Assembly: GCA_023417785.1 (NCBI GenBank)
Contig: JAEZEH010000157.1
Span: forward strand, 1 to 8,940
Source of the DNA: Bacteroidota bacterium
GTDB taxonomy: Bacteria > Bacteroidota > Bacteroidia > Cytophagales > Cyclobacteriaceae
Direction of reading: 5' to 3'
Length of the DNA stretch: 8,940 nucleotides
The position numbers and the translations under genes are program-made. Below the pieces are notes generated by a model, which was not told where the DNA came from, made no database searches, and saw only the letters and a program-made list of their open reading frames with translations. Below are positions 1-6,243 of the stretch, in pieces (the stretch's first letter is position 1; each line of letters begins with the position of its first letter).

Positions 1-834
1 ACGGCCAAGCTGGAAAAACAATTCGGTCAACACTTCTCAGGCTTTCTCGCCTATACCCAAAGTCAGGCGAAAACACCGTATGATGGTGTAGGTGATCAGC
101 TCCTCAATACGTGGTCGCTCACACCTATAGTGAGAGGGGCCAACAATCCTGAAGTTGGCTACGCTGCGTATGTGGTACCCAGTCGCGTTGTTGCCGGTCT
201 CACATTCCGTAAGGAATACCTGAAACATTTGGGCACGTCTCTTTCGGTGTTCTTCGAAGGTTCCGTTCAGGGCAGGTTCTCTTACACCTACGGGGGCGAC
301 CTCAACCGCGACGGTCAGAATAACGACCTGATCTATATTCCGCGTGACCCAAGCGAAATCACATTCGTGGATCACAATTATGGTTCCAGCCAGAATCCAA
401 ACATCGTGACTGCTCAGGAACAAAGTGATATCTTCTTCAGATACATTGACCAGGATGACTACTTGAAAGAACACAAAGGTGAATATGCAGAGCGCAATGG
501 TGCGAAACTCCCGTGGAGAAATCAGGTTGATATCAAATTCATTCAGGATATCTTCACGAACATCGGCGACAAACGCAATACCCTTCAGTTCACGATTGAC
601 ATTTTCAATTTCGGTAACTTCCTGAACAAAGACTGGGGTGCATTTGACCAGGTTAACGCGACCTCGCTGCTCGTTCCTACCAATCAGAATGCACTGGTTC
701 CGGGTGGCGCAGTTACCCCGACTTTCCGCCTCCAGGCAGATCGCGGACAGCCCGTTTCTGAGACGTTCCGGGACAATAACTCCATCACTTCAACCTATTA
801 TATGCAGTTCGGTTTACGCTATATTTTCAACTAA
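1..834 (+). CDS. TonB-dependent receptor, Oar-like, C-terminal part (5' truncated)
   Basis: The reading frame is open from base 1 and ends with TAA at 832-834, giving 277 residues of the C-terminal end of a larger protein. The sequence is rich in alternating aromatic and polar residues typical of outer-membrane beta strands and ends in a strand (QFGLRYIFN) with a near-terminal aromatic residue, as expected for a barrel recognised by the BAM complex. An extracellular-loop-like segment, GGDLNRDGQNNDLIYIP (codons 98-114), and a later GEYAERNGAKLPWRNQVD segment are, from memory of the family, characteristic of large Bacteroidota TonB-dependent receptors with an N-terminal carboxypeptidase-regulatory-like domain (Oar type). 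Such proteins sit in the outer membrane and use TonB energy to import ligands or help protein export. The plug, the regulatory-like domain and any signal peptide lie outside the window, so the substrate cannot be stated. It is followed directly by an intrinsic terminator. The family call is fairly secure; the subfamily is inference. Confidence 0.85.
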   Translation, partial: TAKLEKQFGQHFSGFLAYTQSQAKTPYDGVGDQLLNTWSLTPIVRGANNPEVGYAAYVVPSRVVAGLTFRKEYLKHLGTSLSVFFEGSVQGRFSYTYGGDLNRDGQNNDLIYIPRDPSEITFVDHNYGSSQNPNIVTAQEQSDIFFRYIDQDDYLKEHKGEYAERNGAKLPWRNQVDIKFIQDIFTNIGDKRNTLQFTIDIFNFGNFLNKDWGAFDQVNATSLLVPTNQNALVPGGAVTPTFRLQADRGQPVSETFRDNNSITSTYYMQFGLRYIFN

Positions 835-851
835 AGCGTGATTAATATCGC

Positions 852-881
852 AAAAAGAGGCTCCCTCGGGGGCCTCTTTTT
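852..881 (+). terminator. Intrinsic terminator after the TonB-dependent receptor gene
   Basis: A perfect 10-base-pair inverted repeat (AAAAAGAGGC at 852-861 and GCCTCTTTTT at 872-881) encloses a 10-base loop, and the descending arm runs into a T-rich tract that continues to 887. It begins 17 bases after the receptor stop codon. The A-tract on the ascending arm would let it work on the other strand too, but no minus-strand gene ends here. Confidence 0.88.
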
Positions 882-890
882 ATTTTTAAG

Positions 891-895
891 AAGGA
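891..895 (+). promoter_or_regulatory. Possible ribosome binding site of mltF
   Basis: AAGGA, within the purine run AAGAAGGA (888-895), lies 12 bases before ATG 908 and directly against the in-frame TTG at 896. It argues against the TTG start. It is the only Shine-Dalgarno-like site I see in front of a gene in this window; the spacing to ATG 908 is somewhat long. Confidence 0.4.
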
Positions 896-907
896 TTGGC
901 TATTTTG

Positions 908-2350
908 ATGGCTGCTATGCGGCGGCTTCGAACCAAATTCCCCCTGGTTGTTTTCCTCTTTATCGTAATCTGTTGTTCTCAACCCAGAGAAGAAGTCTTT
1001 ACTTCTGAACCACAAATCAAACTCGATCTTGATGCAATCAAAAAACGTGGTTACATCACGGCGCTTGTAGACAATAATTCAATAAGTTACTTTATCTACC
1101 GCGGCGTACCGATGGGGTACGAGTATGAACTGCTCAGCCTGCTGGCAAAACATCTTGGGGTAACGCTGAAAGTCCGGGTTACATCAGGAATAAACCAGGC
1201 CATTGAGCAGCTAAACCACGGTGAAGGTGATATTCTCGCTTTCCCACTGACAATCAACAAAGAGCGAAAGAACCATCTCACGTTTACGCGGCCGCAGTAT
1301 AATACTTACCAGGTGCTGGTTCAGCGCAAACCTGCATCGTGGCGGAAACTTAGCTACAAACAGCTCAATGATAGTCTCATTCACGACTTCACGGGACTTG
1401 AAGGGAAGGAGGTCTACGTCATTACCGGTACCGGTCACGCGACACGCCTTCGAAATCTTTCCGATGAAACCGGCGCCGAAATTATCATACGCGAAGATTC
1501 CATTACCGTGGAATCCGAAGCCCTCATTCGCAAGGTTGCCACCGGTGAGATAGATTACACCATCGCCGATCATACCATTGCCCAGGTGAACGCGGCTTAC
1601 TATGACAATATCCATGTTAACACGGTAGTCGGTCTCCCGCGACAGGTTGCCTGGGCGGTACGAAAGAACTCCACTGAACTGGAAGGGGCAATTAACGAAT
1701 GGTTGTCCTCGATCAAAAGGGAGGCGACGTTCATGGTCATCTATAACCGCTACTACAAGAGTCCGCGGACGTCGCTCATGCGCCTGCAGAGTGACTATTC
1801 TTCTTTGGGAGGAAGGCATCTCTCACCTTATGATGACATGATCAGGGAGGGTGCGGCGAAACTTGGCTGGGACTGGCGGCTTCTCGCGTCGTTAATCTAT
1901 CAGGAATCCCATTTCCTTCCTGCGGAGGAATCGTGGGCGGGGGCAAAAGGGCTAATGCAGCTCATGCCGGAAACGGCGAAGCGATTTGGGGCTACCAACC
2001 TCAACGATCCGGCACAGAGCATAAAAGCCGGTGTCGGCTATCTGCAACACCTCGACAACTACTGGAAGAAAAAGATCTCCGATCCGAAAGAGCGTCTCAA
2101 TTTCATCTTCGCATCATATAACGCCGGATTGTCACATATCATAGATGCCTACAGACTTGCCGAAAAATATGGCCAGGATCCGACTAAGTGGAAGGGTAAT
2201 GTAGAGCAATGGCTGATGAAGAAATCGGATCCTAAATACTACCGTGATCCCGTGGTTACCGTTGGCTATTGTAAATGCGAAGAGCCGGTGAATTATGTTC
2301 GTCAAATTCTCGAACGATACGAACAGTATCGGATTCATATTGATGGGTAG
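908..2350 (+). CDS. mltF: Membrane-bound lytic murein transglycosylase, MltF family
   Basis: A 480-residue protein with two domains. Residues about 40-280 resemble a family 3 periplasmic solute-binding domain (KKRGYITALVDNN, YEYELLSLLAKHLG, GEGDILAFPLT). Residues about 310-440 form a lysozyme-like SLT domain with the catalytic Glu333 in YQESHF, GLMQLMP at 348-354 and ASYNAG at 402-407. This is the MltF architecture. Such enzymes cleave the glycan strand between N-acetylmuramic acid and N-acetylglucosamine, leaving 1,6-anhydro ends, during wall turnover. The N-terminus is basic, then hydrophobic (FPLVVFLFIVI), then CCSQ, so a lipoprotein signal peptide is likely, with Cys22 or Cys23 as lipidation site; the lipobox is not ideal. 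I chose ATG 908 because an AAGGA at 891-895 lies 12 bases upstream. An upstream in-frame TTG at 896 abuts that AAGGA and is unlikely; ATG 917 is also possible. The gene starts 26 bases after the preceding terminator. Confidence 0.88.
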   Translation: MAAMRRLRTKFPLVVFLFIVICCSQPREEVFTSEPQIKLDLDAIKKRGYITALVDNNSISYFIYRGVPMGYEYELLSLLAKHLGVTLKVRVTSGINQAIEQLNHGEGDILAFPLTINKERKNHLTFTRPQYNTYQVLVQRKPASWRKLSYKQLNDSLIHDFTGLEGKEVYVITGTGHATRLRNLSDETGAEIIIREDSITVESEALIRKVATGEIDYTIADHTIAQVNAAYYDNIHVNTVVGLPRQVAWAVRKNSTELEGAINEWLSSIKREATFMVIYNRYYKSPRTSLMRLQSDYSSLGGRHLSPYDDMIREGAAKLGWDWRLLASLIYQESHFLPAEESWAGAKGLMQLMPETAKRFGATNLNDPAQSIKAGVGYLQHLDNYWKKKISDPKERLNFIFASYNAGLSHIIDAYRLAEKYGQDPTKWKGNVEQWLMKKSDPKYYRDPVVTVGYCKCEEPVNYVRQILERYEQYRIHIDG

Positions 2351-2388
2351 TTATGTTCATAAGGGAAAGGCTTCGTTTTATATAAGAC

Positions 2389-2412
2389 ATTCCTTCGAAG
2401 GGAATTATTTTT
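2389..2412 (+). terminator. Weak hairpin plus T-tract after mltF
   Basis: ATTCC (2389-2393) pairs with GGAAT (2401-2405), with a possible extra pair and one bulged G inside, followed by TATTTTT at 2406-2412. It lies 38 bases after the mltF stop in the convergent gap between mltF and kmo, so it is well placed to end mltF transcription. The stem is short and interrupted, so this is tentative. Nothing else is visible in the 2351-2473 gap. Confidence 0.35.
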
Positions 2413-2473
2413 CCCCGATAGTTTCGCGCTACTTCTAAACGCCCTTGCCGTGCTCAGGATCCGTTGATGGTTA

Positions 2474-3859
2474 TTAAAGCCACGACAGTTGCTCAACGAT
2501 GCTGCGGAAATCGAGTTGCTCCCAATTGTTGCTGATATCCGGATCCGACATGATGCGGTCCATAATAGCACTTTGTTCACGACCTTTTGCAAAGGCTCTG
2601 GAATAAGGAATTTCGGGTCGGAATGTAACCATGGAATACTGCGGTATCCATTGTTCCGGGAATAATTCATGAAGCCGGGCTTCAATACGTTTCCGTAAAA
2701 GAAAATTTTCGTCCGCGACCAGGTCACGCATCTCGATGAAGTTCTCAATAGCCAGATCGGCAATGGCATCCGCGTCCGGTTTGCGATGGTGCTGAAACGC
2801 ATCAAGTACAGCTTCCCAATCGTCGTTGTGATCTTCGAGCATTTGATTGAAGATACGACAGTCTTCGAAGCCGGCATTCATCCCTTGGCCATAGAAGGGA
2901 ACCACCGCGTGGGCTGCGTCGCCGATGAGAAGAGTGCGGTTTCTCACCCATGGAAAACACTTCATGGTCACCAACGATGAGGTAGCATTGGTCCTGAAGT
3001 CATCCAGCAGCGTCGGCATGAGGGGGACTGCGTCGGGAAAAGTGTCCTGAAAAAATTCGCGAATATGGTCATCCTCTGCCAGCGTGTCAAATGACTTCAC
3101 ACCTCTGAAAGGCAGGAATAAGGTGCAGGTGAATGAGGCATCAGGGTTCGGCAACGCGATCATCATAAAACTTTCACGCGGCCAGATGTGGAGCGCGTTG
3201 ACTTCAAGCTGTGATGCGCCACCGGCTGACGCAGGGATGTGAAGTTCCTTGTAACCGTGTTCGATGTACGACTGCGAAAAATTGAACCGATCGGTAAACT
3301 GCATCGCGGATCGCACCGCGGAGAACGCACCGTCGGCGCCGACGATCATATCAAACTTCTGTGTGAACAACGCTCCCGTATTTTCAACCATCGCATTTCC
3401 TGGGGTGACGGCCGGAGAATTGGTCGTCCACGTTATTTCAGTTTTTTCCAGATCAATATTCACACACCGGTGTTCGAAAAGGAATTTGACTCCGGCCCCT
3501 TCGGCTTCGTTCATTAAAACGATATTCAGATCGGAACGACTTACGGAGTTGATGAATTGGCCCTCTTTCCCGTAAGGTTGAAATGTTAGTTTGCCCTGAA
3601 GATCGTGCATCATGCGTCCGTGCATCGGGATGGCTATGCGTTTAATTACCTCCGCCAGGCCCAGTTCCTCCAGCGCGGTCAGGCCGCGCGTACTCAGGGC
3701 AAGATTGATGGATCTGCCTCCGTCAATGGTCCGTAGGCGCATATCCGGGCGCCTTTCAAATACGGTGACGCGGTACCCGCGACGTTTCAGGTATAACGAA
3801 AGCAGGGAACCTACCAGGCCTCCACCTGCAATAGCGATGTGAGCGGTATTCCTATTCAT
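2474..3859 (-). CDS. kmo: Kynurenine 3-monooxygenase (FAD-dependent)
   Basis: A 461-residue flavoprotein monooxygenase that would hydroxylate L-kynurenine to 3-hydroxykynurenine with NADPH and O2. An N-terminal Rossmann motif GGGLVG is at residues 12-17, ending in the acidic strand VFERR. RSINLALSTRG is at 49-59, GADGAFSAVR at 174-183, and the GD motif with the family hallmark, LIGDAAHAVVPFYGQGMNAG, at 311-330. Arg82 (MHGR) and Tyr96 (QPYG) match in context and spacing the substrate-binding Arg/Tyr pair known in characterised KMOs. Length fits bacterial KMO. The frame extends 13 codons further upstream, but ATG 3859 starts at the usual position just before the FAD motif. At the upstream gene the start overlaps the kynureninase stop by 8 bases (ATGAATAG), which suggests translational coupling. 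It is the last gene of the minus-strand operon. KMO is common in eukaryotes and patchy in bacteria; the call is secure from motifs and context. Confidence 0.95.
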   Translation of the reverse strand: MNRNTAHIAIAGGGLVGSLLSLYLKRRGYRVTVFERRPDMRLRTIDGGRSINLALSTRGLTALEELGLAEVIKRIAIPMHGRMMHDLQGKLTFQPYGKEGQFINSVSRSDLNIVLMNEAEGAGVKFLFEHRCVNIDLEKTEITWTTNSPAVTPGNAMVENTGALFTQKFDMIVGADGAFSAVRSAMQFTDRFNFSQSYIEHGYKELHIPASAGGASQLEVNALHIWPRESFMMIALPNPDASFTCTLFLPFRGVKSFDTLAEDDHIREFFQDTFPDAVPLMPTLLDDFRTNATSSLVTMKCFPWVRNRTLLIGDAAHAVVPFYGQGMNAGFEDCRIFNQMLEDHNDDWEAVLDAFQHHRKPDADAIADLAIENFIEMRDLVADENFLLRKRIEARLHELFPEQWIPQYSMVTFRPEIPYSRAFAKGREQSAIMDRIMSDPDISNNWEQLDFRSIVEQLSWL

Positions 3860-5132
3860 GCAGCGCCTGTTTGAGGGCTTGCGCGAAGGCAAACACATCT
3901 TCGAATGAGTTATACAGCGGCGTGGGTGCTACACGAATTACATCGGGTTCGCGCCAGTCGGCGATCACACCTTTGGCTATTAGTTTTGAAAACGGTTCCT
4001 TACCTGCCTTCATATAAATTGAAAGCTGGCACCCGCGGGCGTCGGGATCGTTGGGTGTGATAATGGAAAAGAATTTCTTTTCGGCGTCAATTTGCAATAG
4101 CAGGTATTCCAGATATCCCGTAAGTAATCTACTTTTCTCGCGTAGCCGGCTCATCCCGGCCCGGTGAAAAATTTCGAGAGCCGCAAGGTGTGCCGCAGCC
4201 TGGAGAATTGGCACGTTTGACGTTTGCCAGCCATCAACGCCAGGCATCGGTTTAAAGCCTTTCAACATACGGAACCGCTCTTCTTCGTCGTGGCCCCACC
4301 ATCCGGCGAAGCGCGGTAAATCAAATTGCTTGGCGTGGTTCTGGTGAACGAAAGCGCCGGCGATCGCGCCAGGCCCGCTGTTCAGGTATTTATAGGAACA
4401 CCAAACTGCAAAGTCAACGTTGTCGTCGTGTAGCCGCAGTGGTACGTTGCCAATCGCGTGGGCCAGGTCAAACCCGACGATTGCCCCGGCTTCATGTCCA
4501 GCCCTGGTAATAGCAGGCAGATCAAAGAATTGTCCGGTGTAGTATTGAACCCCGCCAATAAGGACCAGAGCAAGTTCTTTAGCGTTTTCCCGAATCCTGG
4601 CCACGATGTCTTCTGTACGCAGCGTAAATTCACTGGGTCGCGGTTTCAATTCGATGAGACCGTCAGTTGCGTTTATGCCGTGAAACGCTAATTGCGATTC
4701 GATCGCGTATTGGTCCGAACTGAAGGCACCGGCTTCCGCAATGATTTTAAAACGCTCGCGCGAAGGCCGGTAAAAAGAAACCATCATTAAATGCAGATTC
4801 ACCGTAAGCTGGTTCATCGCTACTACTTCATTGGGTAACGCGCCAGCTATTTCGGCAAGATAGGCCTTACTCAGCTTGTGATAATGCATCCATGGTCTTC
4901 GTGCATGCACATGGCCTTCCCCGGCAAGGGTAGCCCAGTCGTCGAGTTCTTCAAGGATGACCTCTTTCGTCTTTTTCGGTTGAAGACCCAGTGAGTTACC
5001 GATGAGGTAAACCGCTTTTTTGTCGCCGATCCTGGGAAAATGAAACTCCTCACTGAACTCTCTTAAAGGATCTTCCTCGTCGAGGGATTGAGCAAATGAC
5101 AGTGTATTTTCGAAAGGTCTTGCAGCACTCAT
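3852..5132 (-). CDS. kynU: Kynureninase (PLP-dependent L-kynurenine hydrolase)
   Basis: A 426-residue fold-type I PLP enzyme that would cleave 3-hydroxykynurenine (or kynurenine) to 3-hydroxyanthranilate (or anthranilate) plus alanine. The PLP-binding lysine is Lys248 in WCSYKYLNSGPG. Asp222 and His225 in FDLAHAIGN, Tyr247, and His74 in GEGHVHARRPW line up at a constant offset of 28 with residues I recall for human kynureninase (Lys276, Asp250, His253, Tyr275, His102). Other family motifs are GNSLGL (45-50), AGWWGHD (276-282) and GWQTSN (301-306). Its ATG lies 10 bases downstream of the ogt stop and its TAG overlaps the kmo start by 8 bases. The adjacent kmo and haaO argue that 3-hydroxykynurenine is the real substrate. 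No Shine-Dalgarno is visible, as is common in Bacteroidota. The family assignment is secure. Confidence 0.96.
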   Translation of the reverse strand: MSAARPFENTLSFAQSLDEEDPLREFSEEFHFPRIGDKKAVYLIGNSLGLQPKKTKEVILEELDDWATLAGEGHVHARRPWMHYHKLSKAYLAEIAGALPNEVVAMNQLTVNLHLMMVSFYRPSRERFKIIAEAGAFSSDQYAIESQLAFHGINATDGLIELKPRPSEFTLRTEDIVARIRENAKELALVLIGGVQYYTGQFFDLPAITRAGHEAGAIVGFDLAHAIGNVPLRLHDDNVDFAVWCSYKYLNSGPGAIAGAFVHQNHAKQFDLPRFAGWWGHDEEERFRMLKGFKPMPGVDGWQTSNVPILQAAAHLAALEIFHRAGMSRLREKSRLLTGYLEYLLLQIDAEKKFFSIITPNDPDARGCQLSIYMKAGKEPFSKLIAKGVIADWREPDVIRVAPTPLYNSFEDVFAFAQALKQALHE

Positions 5133-5142
5133 GGGGTTCGGA

Positions 5143-5619
5143 TTAGAAAAGGGATAATTGCTTCATCAGAGAACCTTCATGAAACAAAAGCCATTGTTTG
5201 TTGTCGAGGCCGCCGGCGTAGCCCGTTAGTTCACCATTTTTTCCAATTACCCGATGACACGGGATAATAACGGCGATCGGATTCACACTATTTGCAACTC
5301 CGGCCGCGCGAATGGCTTTGATGTCGCCAAGGCGTACGGCGAGTTCTTCGTACGAAATCGTTGTACCAAATGGAATGGTCAGCAATTCGGTCCACACCTT
5401 CTTTTGAAACTCGGTACCTTCGGCTTTCAGATTAACAGTGAAAAATTTCCGACCCTTTTTGAAGTACTCGTCAAGCTCCTGGATACATTGTTCAATAACC
5501 GCAGTGCGAACCTCTTCCTTTCTTTCATCATTGTTGAACAATACGTGCGTGACGGCATCATCGACGGAAAGGATCATCAGTTCCCCGATGGGAGAAGTAT
5601 AATAACCGCGACCTCTCAT
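5143..5619 (-). CDS. ogt: Methylated-DNA--[protein]-cysteine S-methyltransferase (Ogt/MGMT type)
   Basis: A 158-residue suicide DNA-repair protein that would move methyl groups from O6-methylguanine (and O4-methylthymine) in DNA to its own cysteine. The acceptor is Cys121 in IIPCHRV. The DNA-binding helix-turn-helix carries the Arg finger motif RAAGVANSVNP (104-114); the usual Gly or Ala of ANGxNP is Ser111 here. GYAGGLDNKQWLL (133-145) matches the active-site loop after the cysteine, and FQKKVWTELLTIPFGTTISY (71-90) is the start of the conserved domain. No Ada-type AraC domain is present, so it is a stand-alone repair enzyme. It sits between haaO (5 bases upstream; the junction reads TAAATGCCATG) and kynU (10 bases downstream), inside the kynurenine operon and in the same orientation. 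There is no obvious catalytic link to tryptophan catabolism; co-transcription is inferred from spacing. The symbol ogt is used for the family; mgt and adaB are used elsewhere. Confidence 0.93.
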   Translation of the reverse strand: MRGRGYYTSPIGELMILSVDDAVTHVLFNNDERKEEVRTAVIEQCIQELDEYFKKGRKFFTVNLKAEGTEFQKKVWTELLTIPFGTTISYEELAVRLGDIKAIRAAGVANSVNPIAVIIPCHRVIGKNGELTGYAGGLDNKQWLLFHEGSLMKQLSLF

Positions 5620-5624
5620 GGCAT

Positions 5625-6155
5625 TTAAACAAAACGCGGATCAACTTCCATTACCGTACCACAATTCTTGCATGTACGCAGCTCTTCCGATCCGTAAAAT
5701 TCACGGAACCGTGGAAGGAAATCCTTTTCAATGTTTTCAAGATGGAATTTGTACTCGTGAAGCTTGTCGTTGCAGTTGTCACAGAACCACATCAGGCCAT
5801 CGAGGATATCCTGTTCAGGGCGTTTTGTTTCGATGACGAGGCCAATGGTGTTGGCAGGTCGTTCGGGGCGATGCGGAACATTCCCCGGAAGAAGAAACAT
5901 TTCACCTTCGCGAACCGGAATATCTACTGGCTTGCCATCTTCCTGAATACGTACATTGATATCGCCCTCGAGCTGATAAAATAATTCTTCTGTTTCATTG
6001 TAATGGAAATCCTTGCGCGCATTTGGGCCACCCACGATCATTACAATGTAATCGCCGGCATCGGCATACAGGTTCTTGTTTCCGACGGGCGGTTTAAGAA
6101 TGTCGCGGTTTTCGTCAATCCAACGTTTCAGATTAAAAGGTCTGCGAATCGGCAT
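5625..6155 (-). CDS. haaO: 3-hydroxyanthranilate 3,4-dioxygenase
   Basis: A 176-residue cupin dioxygenase that would open 3-hydroxyanthranilate to 2-amino-3-carboxymuconate 6-semialdehyde (ACMS) using Fe(II) and O2. The catalytic iron ligands are His51 and Glu57 (DFHYNETEE) and His95 (LPGNVPHRPERP). Arg47 and Arg99 fit the substrate-carboxylate arginines known in the family. Two CxxC pairs, Cys125/Cys128 (FCDNC) and Cys162/Cys165 (TCKNC), form the rubredoxin-like second iron site of the short bacterial form; ligand numbering matches what I recall for the Cupriavidus metallidurans enzyme. Animal enzymes are longer and lack this site. It is the first gene of the minus-strand operon, 88 bases from the divergent SDR gene, and ends 5 bases before ogt. 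ATG 6155 is the natural start. The product ACMS can cyclise without enzyme to quinolinate, the NAD precursor, or be decarboxylated for catabolism. Confidence 0.96.
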   Translation of the reverse strand: MPIRRPFNLKRWIDENRDILKPPVGNKNLYADAGDYIVMIVGGPNARKDFHYNETEELFYQLEGDINVRIQEDGKPVDIPVREGEMFLLPGNVPHRPERPANTIGLVIETKRPEQDILDGLMWFCDNCNDKLHEYKFHLENIEKDFLPRFREFYGSEELRTCKNCGTVMEVDPRFV

Positions 6156-6243
6156 AGTGTCAGTTTAATCGGTTGCGTACTAAAACAGATGGGTCAAAAC
6201 TAATAAGAATGCTTCTATATTTACATACCAATGATATAAGCCT
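6156..6243. promoter_or_regulatory. Divergent intergenic region between haaO and the SDR gene
   Basis: An 88-base AT-rich gap between two divergent starts, so it should hold promoters for both halves of the cluster. On the plus strand TATATTTA (6216-6223) matches seven of eight letters of the Bacteroidota -7 consensus TAnnTTTG, but I find no clear -33 TTTG partner. On the minus strand a TTTTG lies about 45 bases before haaO, without a convincing -7 partner. An imperfect inverted repeat, GCTTCTATAT (6211-6220) and ATATAAGC (6234-6241), ends two bases before the SDR ATG and could be an operator. No regulator gene lies in the window. The region's role is secure by position; the individual elements are weak. 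Confidence 0.5.

Noticed and set aside
896..907. TTG at 896 as the mltF start
   Set aside because: It directly abuts the AAGGA at 891-895, leaving no spacer, while ATG 908 follows at a workable distance and still gives a full signal sequence.
1211..1819. Long minus-strand open frame opposite mltF
   Set aside because: It is antisense to a well-supported gene, has no recognisable domain, and its composition is that of a shadow frame.
2335..2877. Minus-strand open frame overlapping the 3' part of kmo
   Set aside because: It overlaps kmo in another frame and also runs through the convergent gap into the end of mltF; no domain is visible.
5254..5628. Plus-strand open frame opposite ogt
   Set aside because: It is antisense to the ogt gene, whose catalytic motifs are intact; no domain is visible.
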